This document shows positions 39,389 to 48,777 of a stretch of 64,000 nt of DNA, piece after piece. This DNA is from Neomesorhizobium albiziae (GTDB lineage Bacteria; Pseudomonadota; Alphaproteobacteria; Rhizobiales; Rhizobiaceae): the NCBI RefSeq assembly GCF_900114255.1, contig NZ_FOSL01000002.1:512817-576816 (forward strand), in the 5' to 3' direction. The stretch's first letter is position 1. Every line of letters begins with the position of its first letter. The notes beneath the pieces were generated by a model. It saw nothing but the letters and a program-made list of their open reading frames with translations. It was not told where the DNA came from and ran no database searches. Made by a program: the position numbers and the translations under genes.

Positions 39389-39473
39389 GCCCAGATGGCG
39401 GAATTGGTAGACGCGCACGGTTCAGGTCCGTGTTCCGCAAGGAGTGGAGGTTCGAGTCCTCTTCTGGGCACCA
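39389..39473 (+). tRNA. tRNA-Leu (anticodon CAG)
   Basis: An 85-base tRNA with long variable arm. The acceptor is GCCCAGA/TCTGGGC, the anticodon stem CACGG/CCGTG encloses loop TTCAGGT with CAG at 39423-39425, and CCA is encoded at 39471-39473. It reads CUG, the main leucine codon here. Confidence 0.96.
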
Positions 39474-39513
39474 TCTTTTCGAGCAGCTTCCTTAAGTTGT
39501 TGGAAGCCCTAGC

Positions 39514-39540
39514 AAAAAGCCGCCGCTCTGGCGGCTTTTT
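39514..39540 (+). terminator. Terminator after tRNA-Leu
   Basis: AAAAAGCCGCC (39514-39524), loop GCTCT, GGCGGC then five T residues. The stem is perfect and A/T runs on both sides make it potentially bidirectional. Confidence 0.9.
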
Positions 39541-39882
39541 GCTTTTGGGTCGCCGAAATCACCAGGCCTGACGAGGCAACGTCGAGACCCCGCGACGGCA
39601 GGGCGTCTCCCGCCGGCAAGGATCCACGACACTCACTTGATGCAGATTGAATCGCTGCGCAGCAAGCGCTGGCACTCGCAAAGTTCGCGGCCAATCAACG
39701 GTTAAAATTGCATCAACAAGACAGCGCTTCCGCTGCCGATAAACTTCAATTCTCCTGACAAACTGTGTCCCATGGACTCCAAACGTGTTGCCTTGCCTTG
39801 GAACCGACAGATCAAGGCCACATTTGCTGCCTCAATTGCTCCCTAGGCGCCGGGGATCGTCAATAGGTAGGGACTTCTCCGC
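39541..39882. other. Intergenic region before the RlpA-like gene
   Basis: A gap of 342 bp without a credible gene. It is more AT-rich than its neighbours after 39690 and must contain the promoter of the small RlpA-like gene. I cannot place -35/-10 boxes with confidence, and no repeat or RNA gene is apparent. Confidence 0.6.
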
Positions 39883-40239
39883 ATGCAGAACAAACTCGCC
39901 GCGCTGGCAGCGGTCACGCTGATGTCTGGCCTCATGGTCACTGTTTCGGCACAAACCGCATCGGCTCAGTGCGGCCGTGCTTCCTGGTATGCACTCACCT
40001 CCAAGACCGCATCGGGCGAACGCATGAACCCGTCGGCGATGACCGCGGCGCATCGCAGCCTGCCTTTCGGCACCAAGATCAAGGTCACCAACAAGCGCAA
40101 CGGCAAGGCTGTCGTCGTCCGCATCAACGATCGCGGACCGTTCATCAAGGGCCGCGTGCTCGATGTTTCCAAGGCAGCCGCCCGTCAGCTCGGCTTCATC
40201 GGTGCCGGCCACACCGCCGTCTGCATGGCCAAGGTTTAA
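39883..40239 (+). CDS. Small RlpA-like double-psi beta-barrel protein
   Basis: A 118-residue exported protein: signal peptide ([20 protein letters not shown], cleavage near ASAQC) followed by a minimal DPBB domain, [38 protein letters not shown] and [26 protein letters not shown]. This matches the catalytic core of the septal lytic transglycosylase RlpA (Asp in NDRGPF, His in AAHRSLPFG) but lacks the SPOR domain. It may cleave or bind peptidoglycan. Its TAA stop shares TTAA with the convergent ATP-grasp gene. Confidence 0.88.
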   Translation: MQNKLAALAAVTLMSGLMVTVSAQTASAQCGRASWYALTSKTASGERMNPSAMTAAHRSLPFGTKIKVTNKRNGKAVVVRINDRGPFIKGRVLDVSKAAARQLGFIGAGHTAVCMAKV

Positions 40240-41294
40240 GCGAAAAACCGGTTTGCCGCCGTTTCTGCCATCGCCTCGGCGAGGTTCATGCCCCATTGCG
40301 AACGGCAATAGGCGCGGAAATCGAAACACGACAGGCCGGGACAGACTTCGAATTCGATGAGGTGGACAGCACCATCCGCCTCCACCCTCAGGTCGAACGA
40401 AAAGACGTCGCGCAGCCCGAGTTTTGTCATCAGGGCCGCGCCAATCTCGCGGACGCTGCGGTCGGCGTCTGGCTGCACGGCAAGAACCGGCTGCAATTCA
40501 GGCTCATCATAAACGCCTTCGGCCCTGGCGCCCGCGCCGGTGTCGCCATAGAGCGCCATGCTGTCTTCCATGGTCTGGAAGTCGCCACCCGAATCGACGA
40601 AGAACGCCCCCATCTCCCCGGGCCCGGCGGCCGGCGACACGGCGAGGAAGCTTGCCCGCACATTGCGCCCGGCGACATAGGCCTGCACTATGGCATCGTC
40701 GCCGTAGTCTGCAAAAATGCGCCGGCTGAGCTCCAGCGCCTTCTCCAGAGTTTCACAACGCGAATCGGCATAGATGCCGATCTTGGCGCCGAGCCGGTTT
40801 GGCTTGACGAAATATCCCGCAGGAGAGGCTGGCGGCGGCGCGATCCAGGCGCCGTTGCGCGCGATGCCGGCTTCCGGGACCGGCAGGCCGAGCGCCCGCA
40901 ACACGGCGCCGGAACGGAACTTGTCCTGGCAGAGCGCAAACAGCGTGTCGTCCGAACCGATGGTTGGCAGGCCATTGAGGCGTGCCAGTGCAGGCGCCGC
41001 GCCGCCGCGGAAATAGGCGATGCCGTCTGTCAGCGTCCAGACAAGGGTGTGCGCAGGATTGGCGTTTTCGAGACGCGCCGAAGCCTCATCGAGCGTCACC
41101 GGCGCGAAGGAGAGGCCACGAGCGGCGCACGCGGTGGCGATCTCATCGAATTCCAGCGCCAGGTCCGTCGATTGGGCGAGATAGGAGGAAATTTCCAGCG
41201 CCTGGCGTTCGCCGCAGCCGCCGGCAAGCAAAAGCCGTCGGCAGGCTTGCTCCGGCTCATAGATCAGCACGAGATCGTGGGTGGGCTGCGGCAT
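40236..41294 (-). CDS. ATP-grasp enzyme (D-Ala-D-Ala ligase-like)
   Basis: A 352-residue ligase-like protein. [37 protein letters not shown] is the entry to the ATP-grasp fold, [14 protein letters not shown] supplies the nucleotide-binding Lys, and [34 protein letters not shown] holds the metal-binding acidic residues with Cys in place of the usual Asn in N-x-x-PG. The substrate is unknown. GGAG precedes ATG 41294. The gene may make an amino-acid conjugate. Confidence 0.82.
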   Translation of the reverse strand: MPQPTHDLVLIYEPEQACRRLLLAGGCGERQALEISSYLAQSTDLALEFDEIATACAARGLSFAPVTLDEASARLENANPAHTLVWTLTDGIAYFRGGAAPALARLNGLPTIGSDDTLFALCQDKFRSGAVLRALGLPVPEAGIARNGAWIAPPPASPAGYFVKPNRLGAKIGIYADSRCETLEKALELSRRIFADYGDDAIVQAYVAGRNVRASFLAVSPAAGPGEMGAFFVDSGGDFQTMEDSMALYGDTGAGARAEGVYDEPELQPVLAVQPDADRSVREIGAALMTKLGLRDVFSFDLRVEADGAVHLIEFEVCPGLSCFDFRAYCRSQWGMNLAEAMAETAANRFFA

Positions 41295-41410
41295 TGTGAT
41301 CTCCGGGCCGTTGCGACGGCGTCGCCACAATCGCATCGATGGCAAAGCCCGCTTTTGGGAAACCGACGCGGCAAGCCGCCCTGTCGCAAATGCCCCTGCG
41401 GGAAGGCAAA

Positions 41411-42283
41411 TCAGAGCAGGACTTTAGGCTCGAACCGCCCCCTGACCGGGATATCCAGAAGAAATGTCTTGCCGGCCTCGGGGTCGGCCGCCCGCGCCGC
41501 CACGTCCAGGCCCTTCCAGGCCGAGGTGACGGCAATGCGCGAAGCGTCGGGGCCGACGAAGGCCGGGCAGGAGGATTGCCCTGCCGGCGTCCTGATCGAG
41601 CGCAGCAGCGTCCCGTCCGGTGCATAGGCATCGATGCGCGCCCCGCCCCAGCGTGCATTCCAGAGCACCCCTTCGGCGTCGACCACGGAGCCGTCCACCC
41701 AACCGCCGGCGCCCTTGGTGTCGGCGAAGACCTTCAGCTCGCCGGTCGGCAAGCCGGTTGCCGGATCGCATTCGACGCGGTGGATGACATTGGCGGACTT
41801 GCCGGTGAGATAGGCGGTGGCGCCATCGGCGGCAAAGCAGATCGAATTGGGCACGGTGATACCGTCGTAGAGCCTGCGGATTTCTCCACGTGAGAACCAG
41901 TATATGGCGCCTGCCTTCGGCGCCTCGTCCTTGGCCATGGTGCCGATCCAGAACGATCCCGAGGGATGGACCCGCGCGTCGTTCGAGCGCGTTGATGCGT
42001 TGTCGGCTTCGAGCGGCGTGTGCAGCGCCAGCGAGCCGGTTCTTGCATAGCGGACATAGATGCCGTCCTCGGCGACCAGCAGTTGCCTTTCGGCGTCGAC
42101 GGTGGCGATGGCGCTTCCCATGAAGGGCAGGTCGTGGACGACGGTCCGCCCGTCCGGGAATTTCTTCTGCAGCAGTTTCTTGCCGGTGATGTCGAACCAG
42201 AACAGGGTTTCGCTGGCGGGATCGTAGGATGGCCCTTCGCCGAGTTCGCAGACCACATCGGAAAAGACGCTGACTTTTTCCAT
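41411..42283 (-). CDS. SMP-30/gluconolactonase-family lactonase
   Basis: A 290-residue six-bladed propeller. It starts with CELGEGPSYDPASETLFWFDI, where the family metal-binding Glu sits, and has NDARVHPSGSFWIGTM and GGWVDGSVVDAEGVLWNARWGG with the Asn and Asp ligands. It hydrolyses sugar lactones. As the last gene of a galactose-type operon it likely opens galactono- or related lactone. AGGA supports ATG 42283; ATG 42289 overlaps the upstream stop. Confidence 0.9.
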   Translation of the reverse strand: MEKVSVFSDVVCELGEGPSYDPASETLFWFDITGKKLLQKKFPDGRTVVHDLPFMGSAIATVDAERQLLVAEDGIYVRYARTGSLALHTPLEADNASTRSNDARVHPSGSFWIGTMAKDEAPKAGAIYWFSRGEIRRLYDGITVPNSICFAADGATAYLTGKSANVIHRVECDPATGLPTGELKVFADTKGAGGWVDGSVVDAEGVLWNARWGGARIDAYAPDGTLLRSIRTPAGQSSCPAFVGPDASRIAVTSAWKGLDVAARAADPEAGKTFLLDIPVRGRFEPKVLL

Positions 42284-42285
42284 GT

Positions 42286-42927
42286 TCATTCCTGTCCGAA
42301 CACACGGTCCCACGCGGCGACAGCGGTGATCGCCCGCTCCCGCACGGCATCGACCGTCATGCCCGGCTTGTAAAGGCTCGATCCAAGCCCGAAGGTCCGT
42401 ACGCCGATCTTGCCATAGGCTTCGAAATCCTTCTCAGACACGCCGCCCACCGCGCCCGTGACCGTGTCCGGCGGCAGCACTGCGCGGATGGCGGCTATGC
42501 CATTCGGGCCGAGCGCGATGGCCGGAAAGAATTTCAGCCCGCAAGCGCCGAGCCGCAGCGCCAGCAGCGCCTCCGTCGGAGTGAACACGCCAGGCATGGT
42601 GACCAGGTTCAACTCGCCCGCCCGGACCATCACGTCGACATCGATGTTGGGGCTGACCAGCAGCCGCCCGCCGGCGCCGGCGAGGTCGTCCACCTGCTGC
42701 ACCGTCAACACCGTGCCGGCGCCGATCAGCGCCGCGGCCGGCAGCGCCGCGACGATGCTTTCGATCGAAGTGAAAGGGTCGGGGGAATTCAGCGGCACCT
42801 CGATCGCCTCGATGCCTGCTTCGAAAACCGCCCTGCCCACCTCAACCGCCTCTGCCGGCTGGAGGCCGCGCAGGATGGCAACGAGGCCGCGCCGCAACGC
42901 CGGCCATTTCGCTTCGCCAGTGCTCAT
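42286..42927 (-). CDS. dgoA: 2-dehydro-3-deoxy-6-phosphogalactonate aldolase
   Basis: A 213-residue class I aldolase of the KDPG/KDPGal family. VAILRGLQPAEAV at the start has the catalytic-region Arg; EVPLNSPDP holds the Glu, GAGTVL follows, and the Schiff-base Lys is in CGLKFFPA. It cleaves KDPGal to pyruvate and glyceraldehyde-3-phosphate. ATG 42927 overlaps the dgoK stop (ATGA). Confidence 0.92.
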   Translation of the reverse strand: MSTGEAKWPALRRGLVAILRGLQPAEAVEVGRAVFEAGIEAIEVPLNSPDPFTSIESIVAALPAAALIGAGTVLTVQQVDDLAGAGGRLLVSPNIDVDVMVRAGELNLVTMPGVFTPTEALLALRLGACGLKFFPAIALGPNGIAAIRAVLPPDTVTGAVGGVSEKDFEAYGKIGVRTFGLGSSLYKPGMTVDAVRERAITAVAAWDRVFGQE

Positions 42928-43880
42928 GCCTGAACCTTTCGCGTCTCTCTGGGTCCGAAATTTTGCCTGGCGGCTACGAGCAGGCCCGCGCGCACGGCGG
43001 TTTCGGCATCGATCGGCCTAACCCGGTATCCGGCGATGCCCAGCGCGGCGCCGTAGAGGTCGCTGAGCGGGCCCGACGCCACCAGCGCGATCTCACCCTC
43101 TTTCCAGCCGAACTGAGCGCCCGCCGAACCGATCTCGGTTCCGATCAGAAGGCCCGACAGTGCCGCGGCCGCGTCTTGCGGGGTAAGGTCCAGAAGCAAT
43201 GTCGAGGCGCGTATCTTGAACAGCCGGGAGGTCATGTCGCCGGGCGAAGCCAGGGCCTGCTCCAGCCAGTGGCGGAAGGTCTTGTTGCTTGCCGAAACGG
43301 CGGCTACCGGGTCGCCGACCGCGTGGCGAAGAATGGACTGTTTCGACAGCACAGAAAACAGTTCCCCCGTCAGCCAGGTGCCGAAGCCGGCGACGGTTCC
43401 ATCCTCGACGTCGACCCATTTCGAATGGGTTCCCGGCATGCAGACGACATGGCGACCGGCTGCCAGCAAGTCGGCGATGCCCGCGAGCTGGGTTTCCTCG
43501 CCGCGCATCACGTCCGGCGCATCGGCCGATCTTTGCGCCATGCCGGGAACGATGCGTATGTCGCGCTGGGCGCCGGGCACCGGGATGGCGCGCGCAAGCA
43601 CGTCCGACAACTGTGCGGGAACGGTGACATAAGGCGCCTCGATCCAGCCCTGGCGCGAACCCGCCATGCCGCAAATGATGGCAGGCGTCGCCGCCGGCGC
43701 GCCCATATCGAGCAGGTGGCGTTCGAGCACCGCCGAAAACCCGTCAGGACCGGTCGTCAGCAATCCTTCGTCGCTGCGCCGCTCGGCCAGCACGGCGCCC
43801 GACATGTCGAGCAGCCAGATCCTGAGATGCGAGGTTCCCCAGTCGACTGCCGCCACCGGCACGTTTGCCTCGATGCTCAC
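42924..43880 (-). CDS. dgoK: 2-dehydro-3-deoxygalactonokinase
   Basis: A 318-residue kinase of the DgoK family. VAAVDWGTSHLRIWLLD is the phosphate-1 loop, ICGMAGSRQGWIEAPY and MPGTHSKWV are family motifs, and LSGLLIGTEI lies near the end. It phosphorylates KDGal to KDPGal for the aldolase downstream. The start is GTG 43880, overlapping the SDR stop by 4 bp, so the operon is tightly coupled. Confidence 0.92.
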   Translation of the reverse strand: MSIEANVPVAAVDWGTSHLRIWLLDMSGAVLAERRSDEGLLTTGPDGFSAVLERHLLDMGAPAATPAIICGMAGSRQGWIEAPYVTVPAQLSDVLARAIPVPGAQRDIRIVPGMAQRSADAPDVMRGEETQLAGIADLLAAGRHVVCMPGTHSKWVDVEDGTVAGFGTWLTGELFSVLSKQSILRHAVGDPVAAVSASNKTFRHWLEQALASPGDMTSRLFKIRASTLLLDLTPQDAAAALSGLLIGTEIGSAGAQFGWKEGEIALVASGPLSDLYGAALGIAGYRVRPIDAETAVRAGLLVAARQNFGPRETRKVQA

Positions 43881-44644
43881 AGATAGCCTCCGTCCACGAT
43901 CAGGGTCTGGGCCGTCAGCATGCGCGAGGCATCCGAGGCGAGAAACAGGCAGGTTCCGACCATGTCTTCGGGCTGCATCACGTCCTTGATGCATTGCTTG
44001 GCTACATGGGCGGCCAGCACCTCGTCGGTCACCCAGAGTTCGCGCTGCCGGTCGGTGATCACCCAGCCAGGCGCCACCGCGTTGACCCTTATCCTGTCCT
44101 TGCCGAACCTGCCGGCCAGTCCCTTTGTCAGCCCGATGATGCCGGCCTTGGCGGCCGTGTAGGACGGCATGTCCGGATGATTGATCAGGAACGACGTCGA
44201 GGTGAAGTTGATGATCGAGCCGCCGCCGGCTTGCCTCATGCCGGGCGCCACGGCCTGCGCCGAGAAGAAATGCGGCCTGAGGTTGATCGACTGGTTGTCG
44301 TCCCAGAACTCGACCGTCACCTCCTCCGCCGCATGGCGCGTGTCGAGTGCTGCGTTGTTGATCAGCACTGTTACCGGCCCGTGCGCTTTCGCAGCCTTTG
44401 CCGCTGCGGCCCGCAGGGCCTCGATGTCGCGCAGATCTGCATTCAGGAAAAGCGGCCGCCGGCCGATCTCTTTTTCGATGCGGTCGCACAGGGCTGTACT
44501 CGGCGCTTCGGCGATGTCGATGAAGGCGACCTTCGCCCCCTGGAGCGCAAAACCTTCGGTCAGCGCGGCGCCGATGCCGGAACCGCCGCCGGTGATAAGC
44601 ACCGATGCATCCGTCAGGTCCGGGAATTTCGCAGATGGCATCAT
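43877..44644 (-). CDS. SDR-family sugar (galactose-type) dehydrogenase
   Basis: A 255-residue classical SDR. TGGGSGIGAAL (about 19-29), NNAALD, INFTSTSFLINHPDMPSYTAAKAG with catalytic Ser/Tyr/Lys, and DGGYL at the C-terminus. Position at the head of a dgoK-dgoA-lactonase operon suggests it oxidises galactose (or a related aldose) to its lactone. No galactonate dehydratase is encoded nearby, so that step must be elsewhere. ATG 44644 or 44641. Confidence 0.88.
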   Translation of the reverse strand: MMPSAKFPDLTDASVLITGGGSGIGAALTEGFALQGAKVAFIDIAEAPSTALCDRIEKEIGRRPLFLNADLRDIEALRAAAAKAAKAHGPVTVLINNAALDTRHAAEEVTVEFWDDNQSINLRPHFFSAQAVAPGMRQAGGGSIINFTSTSFLINHPDMPSYTAAKAGIIGLTKGLAGRFGKDRIRVNAVAPGWVITDRQRELWVTDEVLAAHVAKQCIKDVMQPEDMVGTCLFLASDASRMLTAQTLIVDGGYL

Positions 44645-44785
44645 GGCCGCCCCTTTCTCACAGTCTGTTTCGCCATTTCAGCCATTCGACAAGCGCCCGC
44701 TGCAAGCGCCAGCAAGCGGCTTCTTTTGGTAGAGGACGCAGCCATTCCGGGGCGATCAACCCGGCAGCGGAATCATCAATCGGAA

Positions 44786-44800
44786 TTCCATTATATGGAA
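44786..44800. promoter_or_regulatory. IclR-type operator over the -10 of the galactose operon
   Basis: The perfect palindrome TTCCAT-TAT-ATGGAA. Its minus-strand centre reads TATAAT, a consensus -10 for the sugar operon. The region around 44802-44812 has TTGATTTGACT for the plus-strand gene. Binding here by the divergent IclR protein would block the operon. Confidence 0.6.
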
Positions 44801-44873
44801 CTTGATTTGACTATTCAGAATTATTTGTTTAGCAGCCGTGGTTGTCAAGGATCACTTCGCGTCGGGAGAAAGA

Positions 44874-45653
44874 ATGCCGGGCAACGAAAGCGGTACCGGA
44901 ACCCTCGGCAAGGCGATCGACGTGCTTGAGGCCGTCGCCTCGTCGCCGCGTCCGCCGCGCTTCACCGATCTTTTGCAGCTGGTGGACCAGCCGCGCGGCA
45001 CTTTGCACCGCCAGATCTCCAACCTGATCGAAGAGGGCCTGCTGTCGGTCCGGCAGGACCATTCCTACGAGCTCGGCGTCACCTTGTTGAAGCTTGCCTC
45101 GCGCGCCTGGGCGGGGAATCAGTTTCGCACCGTCGCCGAACCGCACCTGCGGCGCCTCCACGAGCAGACCGGCGAGACCGTTCATCTCGGCGTGCTGAAG
45201 GGCGTGGAGGTGATCTATCTCGACAAGGTCGAGAGCATGCAGGCAGTGCGCATGCACTCGCAGATCGGCAACGCCTCCCCGGTCTACTGCACCGGCGTCG
45301 GCAAGGCCGCACTTGCCGCGCTGACCGACGCTGCCCGCGACAGGCTGATTTCGGCGATCACGTTTCACCGGCATACGGAAAATACGCTGCCGGACGTAAA
45401 GGCTCTGCGGGTCGAGATCGGCGAGATCCAGCGGACAGGCGTCGCCTTTGACCGCCAGGAACACGAACCCGGCATCCATTGCATCGCCGCGCCCATCCAT
45501 TCCCGCGACCACGAATTCGTCGCCGGCATTTCGACCACAGCGCCCGCCTACCGGATTTCGATAGAGCAGCTGGCTGAATGGGCGCCGCTGGTGCAGGGCG
45601 CCGCCCGCGCCATCATGGACGATATGACGGTGCGGCTCGGGCCGAAGTCGTAA
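44874..45653 (+). CDS. IclR-family transcriptional regulator
   Basis: A 259-residue regulator. The N-terminal winged HTH (AIDVLEAVASSPRPPRFTDLLQLVDQPRGTLHRQISNLIEEGLL, about residues 16-58) is joined to an IclR effector domain (VYCTGVGKAALAAL, EHEPGIHCIAAPI, VAGIST). GGGAGAAAG precedes ATG 44874. It is divergent from the galactose operon and probably represses it, with a sugar acid such as KDGal as inducer (inference). Confidence 0.92.
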   Translation: MPGNESGTGTLGKAIDVLEAVASSPRPPRFTDLLQLVDQPRGTLHRQISNLIEEGLLSVRQDHSYELGVTLLKLASRAWAGNQFRTVAEPHLRRLHEQTGETVHLGVLKGVEVIYLDKVESMQAVRMHSQIGNASPVYCTGVGKAALAALTDAARDRLISAITFHRHTENTLPDVKALRVEIGEIQRTGVAFDRQEHEPGIHCIAAPIHSRDHEFVAGISTTAPAYRISIEQLAEWAPLVQGAARAIMDDMTVRLGPKS

Positions 45654-45686
45654 AGGTCGGAGAGGCTCATGGCAGGAGTATAGGGA

Positions 45687-47039
45687 TCAGCCCGTCGCCT
45701 TGCGCGCTGCGCCACGGAAGGAGTCGCGGAGATACCCGAGGGTGGCGTCGGCGTCGGCCGGCCTGCCGAACAGGTAGCCCTGCCCGCCGGCGCATCCGAA
45801 CTGCACCAGCCTGTCGGCCTGCGCCTCTTCCTCGATGCCTTCGGCGACGACGTCCATGCCAAGTCCGTCGCACATAGCCAGGATAGCGCGGATGATGTGT
45901 TCGGAAGGCCGGTCGTCGAGGATCGTCGAGACGAAGGCGCGATCGATCTTCAGCTTGTCGAAATGGAATTCGCGCAAGCGGCCGAGCGACGACTGGCCGG
46001 TGCCGAAATCGTCGAGCGACACCCTGATGCCCACGCGGCGCAGGTCGTTGACTATCTTCTCGGCAGAGGCCGGGTCGCTCATCAGACCGGTTTCGGTGAT
46101 CTCGATCTCCAGCCGCTGCGGATCGAAGCCGGTGCGGTCGAGGATGGCCAGGATGTGCAGGCCGGTGTTCTGGTCGACAAGCTGCGACGGCGACAGGTTG
46201 AAGGAGAGGAACAGTTCGTCCGGCCAGTTGCGCGCCGCCTCCGTCGCCTTGCGCAGCACGAGTTGCGACAGCGGGCCGATGATGCCGCGCTCTTCGGCGA
46301 TCGGGATGAAGGTGGCCGGAGGCACGACGCCGAGGTCGCGGTCGGTCCAGCGCGCCAGCGCCTCGAAGCCAATGACACGGCGATCCTTCAGGTCGACGAT
46401 CGGCTGGAAATGCGGTTCGACCTCGCCCGCCGACACGGCGCGGCGCAGCGCCTGCTCGATACGGGTCACGCGCTTGGCGGCCTCTTCCATCTCGCGCGTA
46501 TAGACGACAACCCGGCCGCGGCCAGAGCGCTTCGCCTGGTAGAGCGCGGTTTCCGCCTTGTGTAGCAGGATTTCGGTGGTCTCGTCGCCGGAGTAAAAAA
46601 GCGAACAGCCGACCGACGCCGAAAGGCGCGCCGTGCGCTCGCCTACATCGTAGGGCGCCGAGAGAATCTCGATCAGCATCTTCGCCTTCTCGCTGGCGGC
46701 GTCCTCGCTGAAGACCATCGGATAGAGGAAGGCGAATTCGTCGGCGCCGATGCGGGTCACGGCGGAATGTCCGTCCATCGCGGCGCGCAGGCGCATCGCC
46801 ACCTGGATCAGGATGTCGTCGCCGGCAACCCGGCCGAACAGGTCGTTGATCGGCTTGAAGCCGTCAAGGTCGAGAATGCCGACGGTAAATGGCGCAGGGT
46901 CTTCCGACCGGTCGCTGATCAGGCGATCGACCTTGTCGACGAACCGCCGCTGGTTGCCCAGGCCGGTCAGCGGGTCTGTATAGGCCAGATCCGAGCCATC
47001 CCTGCTGTTTGGGCCACCGCCAAACACCGTATGCATCAT
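45687..47039 (-). CDS. GGDEF-EAL protein, probably a c-di-GMP phosphodiesterase
   Basis: A 450-residue cytosolic protein. The N-terminal GGDEF domain has a degenerate active site, GADEF in RIGADEFAFLYPM, and no obvious RxxD site. The EAL domain looks complete: GFEALARW, LEIEITETGL, DDFGTGQSSL, KIDRAFV and EGIEEEAQ. It should break down c-di-GMP, with the GGDEF part possibly acting as a GTP sensor. No PAS or membrane sensor is fused to it. Confidence 0.92.
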   Translation of the reverse strand: MMHTVFGGGPNSRDGSDLAYTDPLTGLGNQRRFVDKVDRLISDRSEDPAPFTVGILDLDGFKPINDLFGRVAGDDILIQVAMRLRAAMDGHSAVTRIGADEFAFLYPMVFSEDAASEKAKMLIEILSAPYDVGERTARLSASVGCSLFYSGDETTEILLHKAETALYQAKRSGRGRVVVYTREMEEAAKRVTRIEQALRRAVSAGEVEPHFQPIVDLKDRRVIGFEALARWTDRDLGVVPPATFIPIAEERGIIGPLSQLVLRKATEAARNWPDELFLSFNLSPSQLVDQNTGLHILAILDRTGFDPQRLEIEITETGLMSDPASAEKIVNDLRRVGIRVSLDDFGTGQSSLGRLREFHFDKLKIDRAFVSTILDDRPSEHIIRAILAMCDGLGMDVVAEGIEEEAQADRLVQFGCAGGQGYLFGRPADADATLGYLRDSFRGAARKATG

Positions 47040-47254
47040 AAACCCTGTCTTACATCAGCGTGTTGTATGACCATGACAGGCAAGCGTTTATGAAACGTAT
47101 CGTAGCATGCGTCAATTCGTTGGCAAATGAACTATTTACGCCTGCTGAAGGCCTCGCTTCGCGCACTGCAAATTTGCTGGCCGGACGGCGCGGCTGGATG
47201 GCATGACGCAGCCAAAACGATTACATGCTTGTTCGCCTGAAACCGGAGAAGCTC

Positions 47255-48193
47255 ATGTCGCTCAAAGTCGCCGTGCAAATGGACCATGTATCCACCGTTT
47301 CGATTGCGGGCGACACCAGCTTCGCGCTCTCATTGGAAGCGCAGCGGCGCGGCCACAAATTGTTCCACTACACGCCGGACCGTCTCTCCATGGTCGACGG
47401 CAAGGTGTTTGCCCGCATCGAGGAGATGCAGGTGCGCGACACCAAGGGCGATCACTACACGCTCGGCGATCCGACCCGCACGGACCTTTCCGAGATGGAT
47501 GTGATCCTGCTCAGGCAGGACCCGCCCTTCGACATGAATTACATCACCACCACGCATATTCTGGAGCGCGTTCACCCCAAGACACTGGTGGTCAACGACC
47601 CGGCCTGGGTGCGCAACAGCCCGGAGAAAATCTTCGTCACCGAATTTCCCGACCTGATGCCGGAAACGCTGATCACCAAGGACCCGCAGGAGGTCGCGGC
47701 GTTCCGCAAGCAGCATGGCGACATCATCGTCAAACCGCTTTACGGCAATGGCGGCGCCGGCATCTTCCACCTGCACGAGGCTGACCGCAACCTGGCCTCG
47801 CTGCTCGAAATGTTCGGCCAGATGTTCCGCGAGCCCTATATCGTGCAGCGCTATCTCAAGGATGTGCGCAAGGGTGACAAGCGCATCATTCTCATTGACG
47901 GCGAAGCCGTCGGCGCCATCAACCGGGTGCCTTCGGAAACGGAATCGCGCTCCAACTTGCATGTCGGCGGCCGCGCCGAAAAGACCGAATTGACGGCACG
48001 CGAGCGCGAGATCTGCGCCCGCATCGGACCCTCGCTGAAGGAGCGAGGCTTCATCCTCGTCGGCATCGACATCATCGGCGACTACATGACCGAGATAAAC
48101 GTGACCTCGCCGACCGGCATCCGCGAGATCAAGCGCTTCGGCGGCGCCGATATCGCGGCGCTGTTCTGGGATGCGGTGGAGGCCAAGCGCTGA
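47255..48193 (+). CDS. gshB: Glutathione synthetase
   Basis: A 312-residue ATP-grasp ligase adding glycine to gamma-glutamylcysteine. [21 protein letters not shown] at the start, [28 protein letters not shown] (glycine-rich loop) and [12 protein letters not shown] are diagnostic. GGAG supports ATG 47255 rather than 47225. The stop overlaps the next ATG by one base. Confidence 0.96.
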   Translation: MSLKVAVQMDHVSTVSIAGDTSFALSLEAQRRGHKLFHYTPDRLSMVDGKVFARIEEMQVRDTKGDHYTLGDPTRTDLSEMDVILLRQDPPFDMNYITTTHILERVHPKTLVVNDPAWVRNSPEKIFVTEFPDLMPETLITKDPQEVAAFRKQHGDIIVKPLYGNGGAGIFHLHEADRNLASLLEMFGQMFREPYIVQRYLKDVRKGDKRIILIDGEAVGAINRVPSETESRSNLHVGGRAEKTELTAREREICARIGPSLKERGFILVGIDIIGDYMTEINVTSPTGIREIKRFGGADIAALFWDAVEAKR

Positions 48194-48600
48194 TGCTAAA
48201 AACCTACACCGGGAGCTGCCATTGCGGCGCGGTCCGGTTCGAGGCGGATCTCGACATCGCCGCCGGCACCCAAAAATGCAACTGCTCGATCTGCACCAAG
48301 ATGCGGCTGTGGTCGGTCGAGGCACGGCCCGAAACATTCCGCCTGATCGCTGGCGAAAATGAGCTGACCGACTACCAGGGTAAAAACGACGTCGCGCACC
48401 ACTTCTTCTGCAGGCATTGCGGCGTACGCGGCTTCGAACGGGTGGATACACCGAACATGACAGGAGCCACCTACTTCAACGTCAGCGTCGCCTGCCTCGA
48501 TGGCGTCGACATCGACGAGTTGATGGCGGCGCCCGTGACCTATCTCGACGGCCGCAACGACGACTGGGGCTCGGCGCCGGCTGAAATCCGACATCTTTAG
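48193..48600 (+). CDS. GFA-family (CENP-V/S-glutathione) zinc protein
   Basis: A 135-residue protein with the zinc motif GSCHCGAVRFEA, CNCSICTKMRLW and FFCRHCGVRGF. GFA-type proteins bind glutathione adducts or formaldehyde-glutathione. Being directly coupled to gshB supports a glutathione-linked role, although many paralogues are uncharacterised. Confidence 0.9.
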   Translation: MLKTYTGSCHCGAVRFEADLDIAAGTQKCNCSICTKMRLWSVEARPETFRLIAGENELTDYQGKNDVAHHFFCRHCGVRGFERVDTPNMTGATYFNVSVACLDGVDIDELMAAPVTYLDGRNDDWGSAPAEIRHL

Positions 48601-48777
48601 CCGGCTGCACAACCCATCGGTTTCGAAACGTTCCGCCATAGTCAACCCGATACAACCCGGGTACAGCCTGGACGCGAGAATGTTCTCTCAATGTTCTTGC
48701 TTTGCCCTGCAATCTATGCTTGTCTTCCAGAGGAATTCGTCGCCCGCGCGTGGGCAGACAATGCTTCGGCGGACAGC

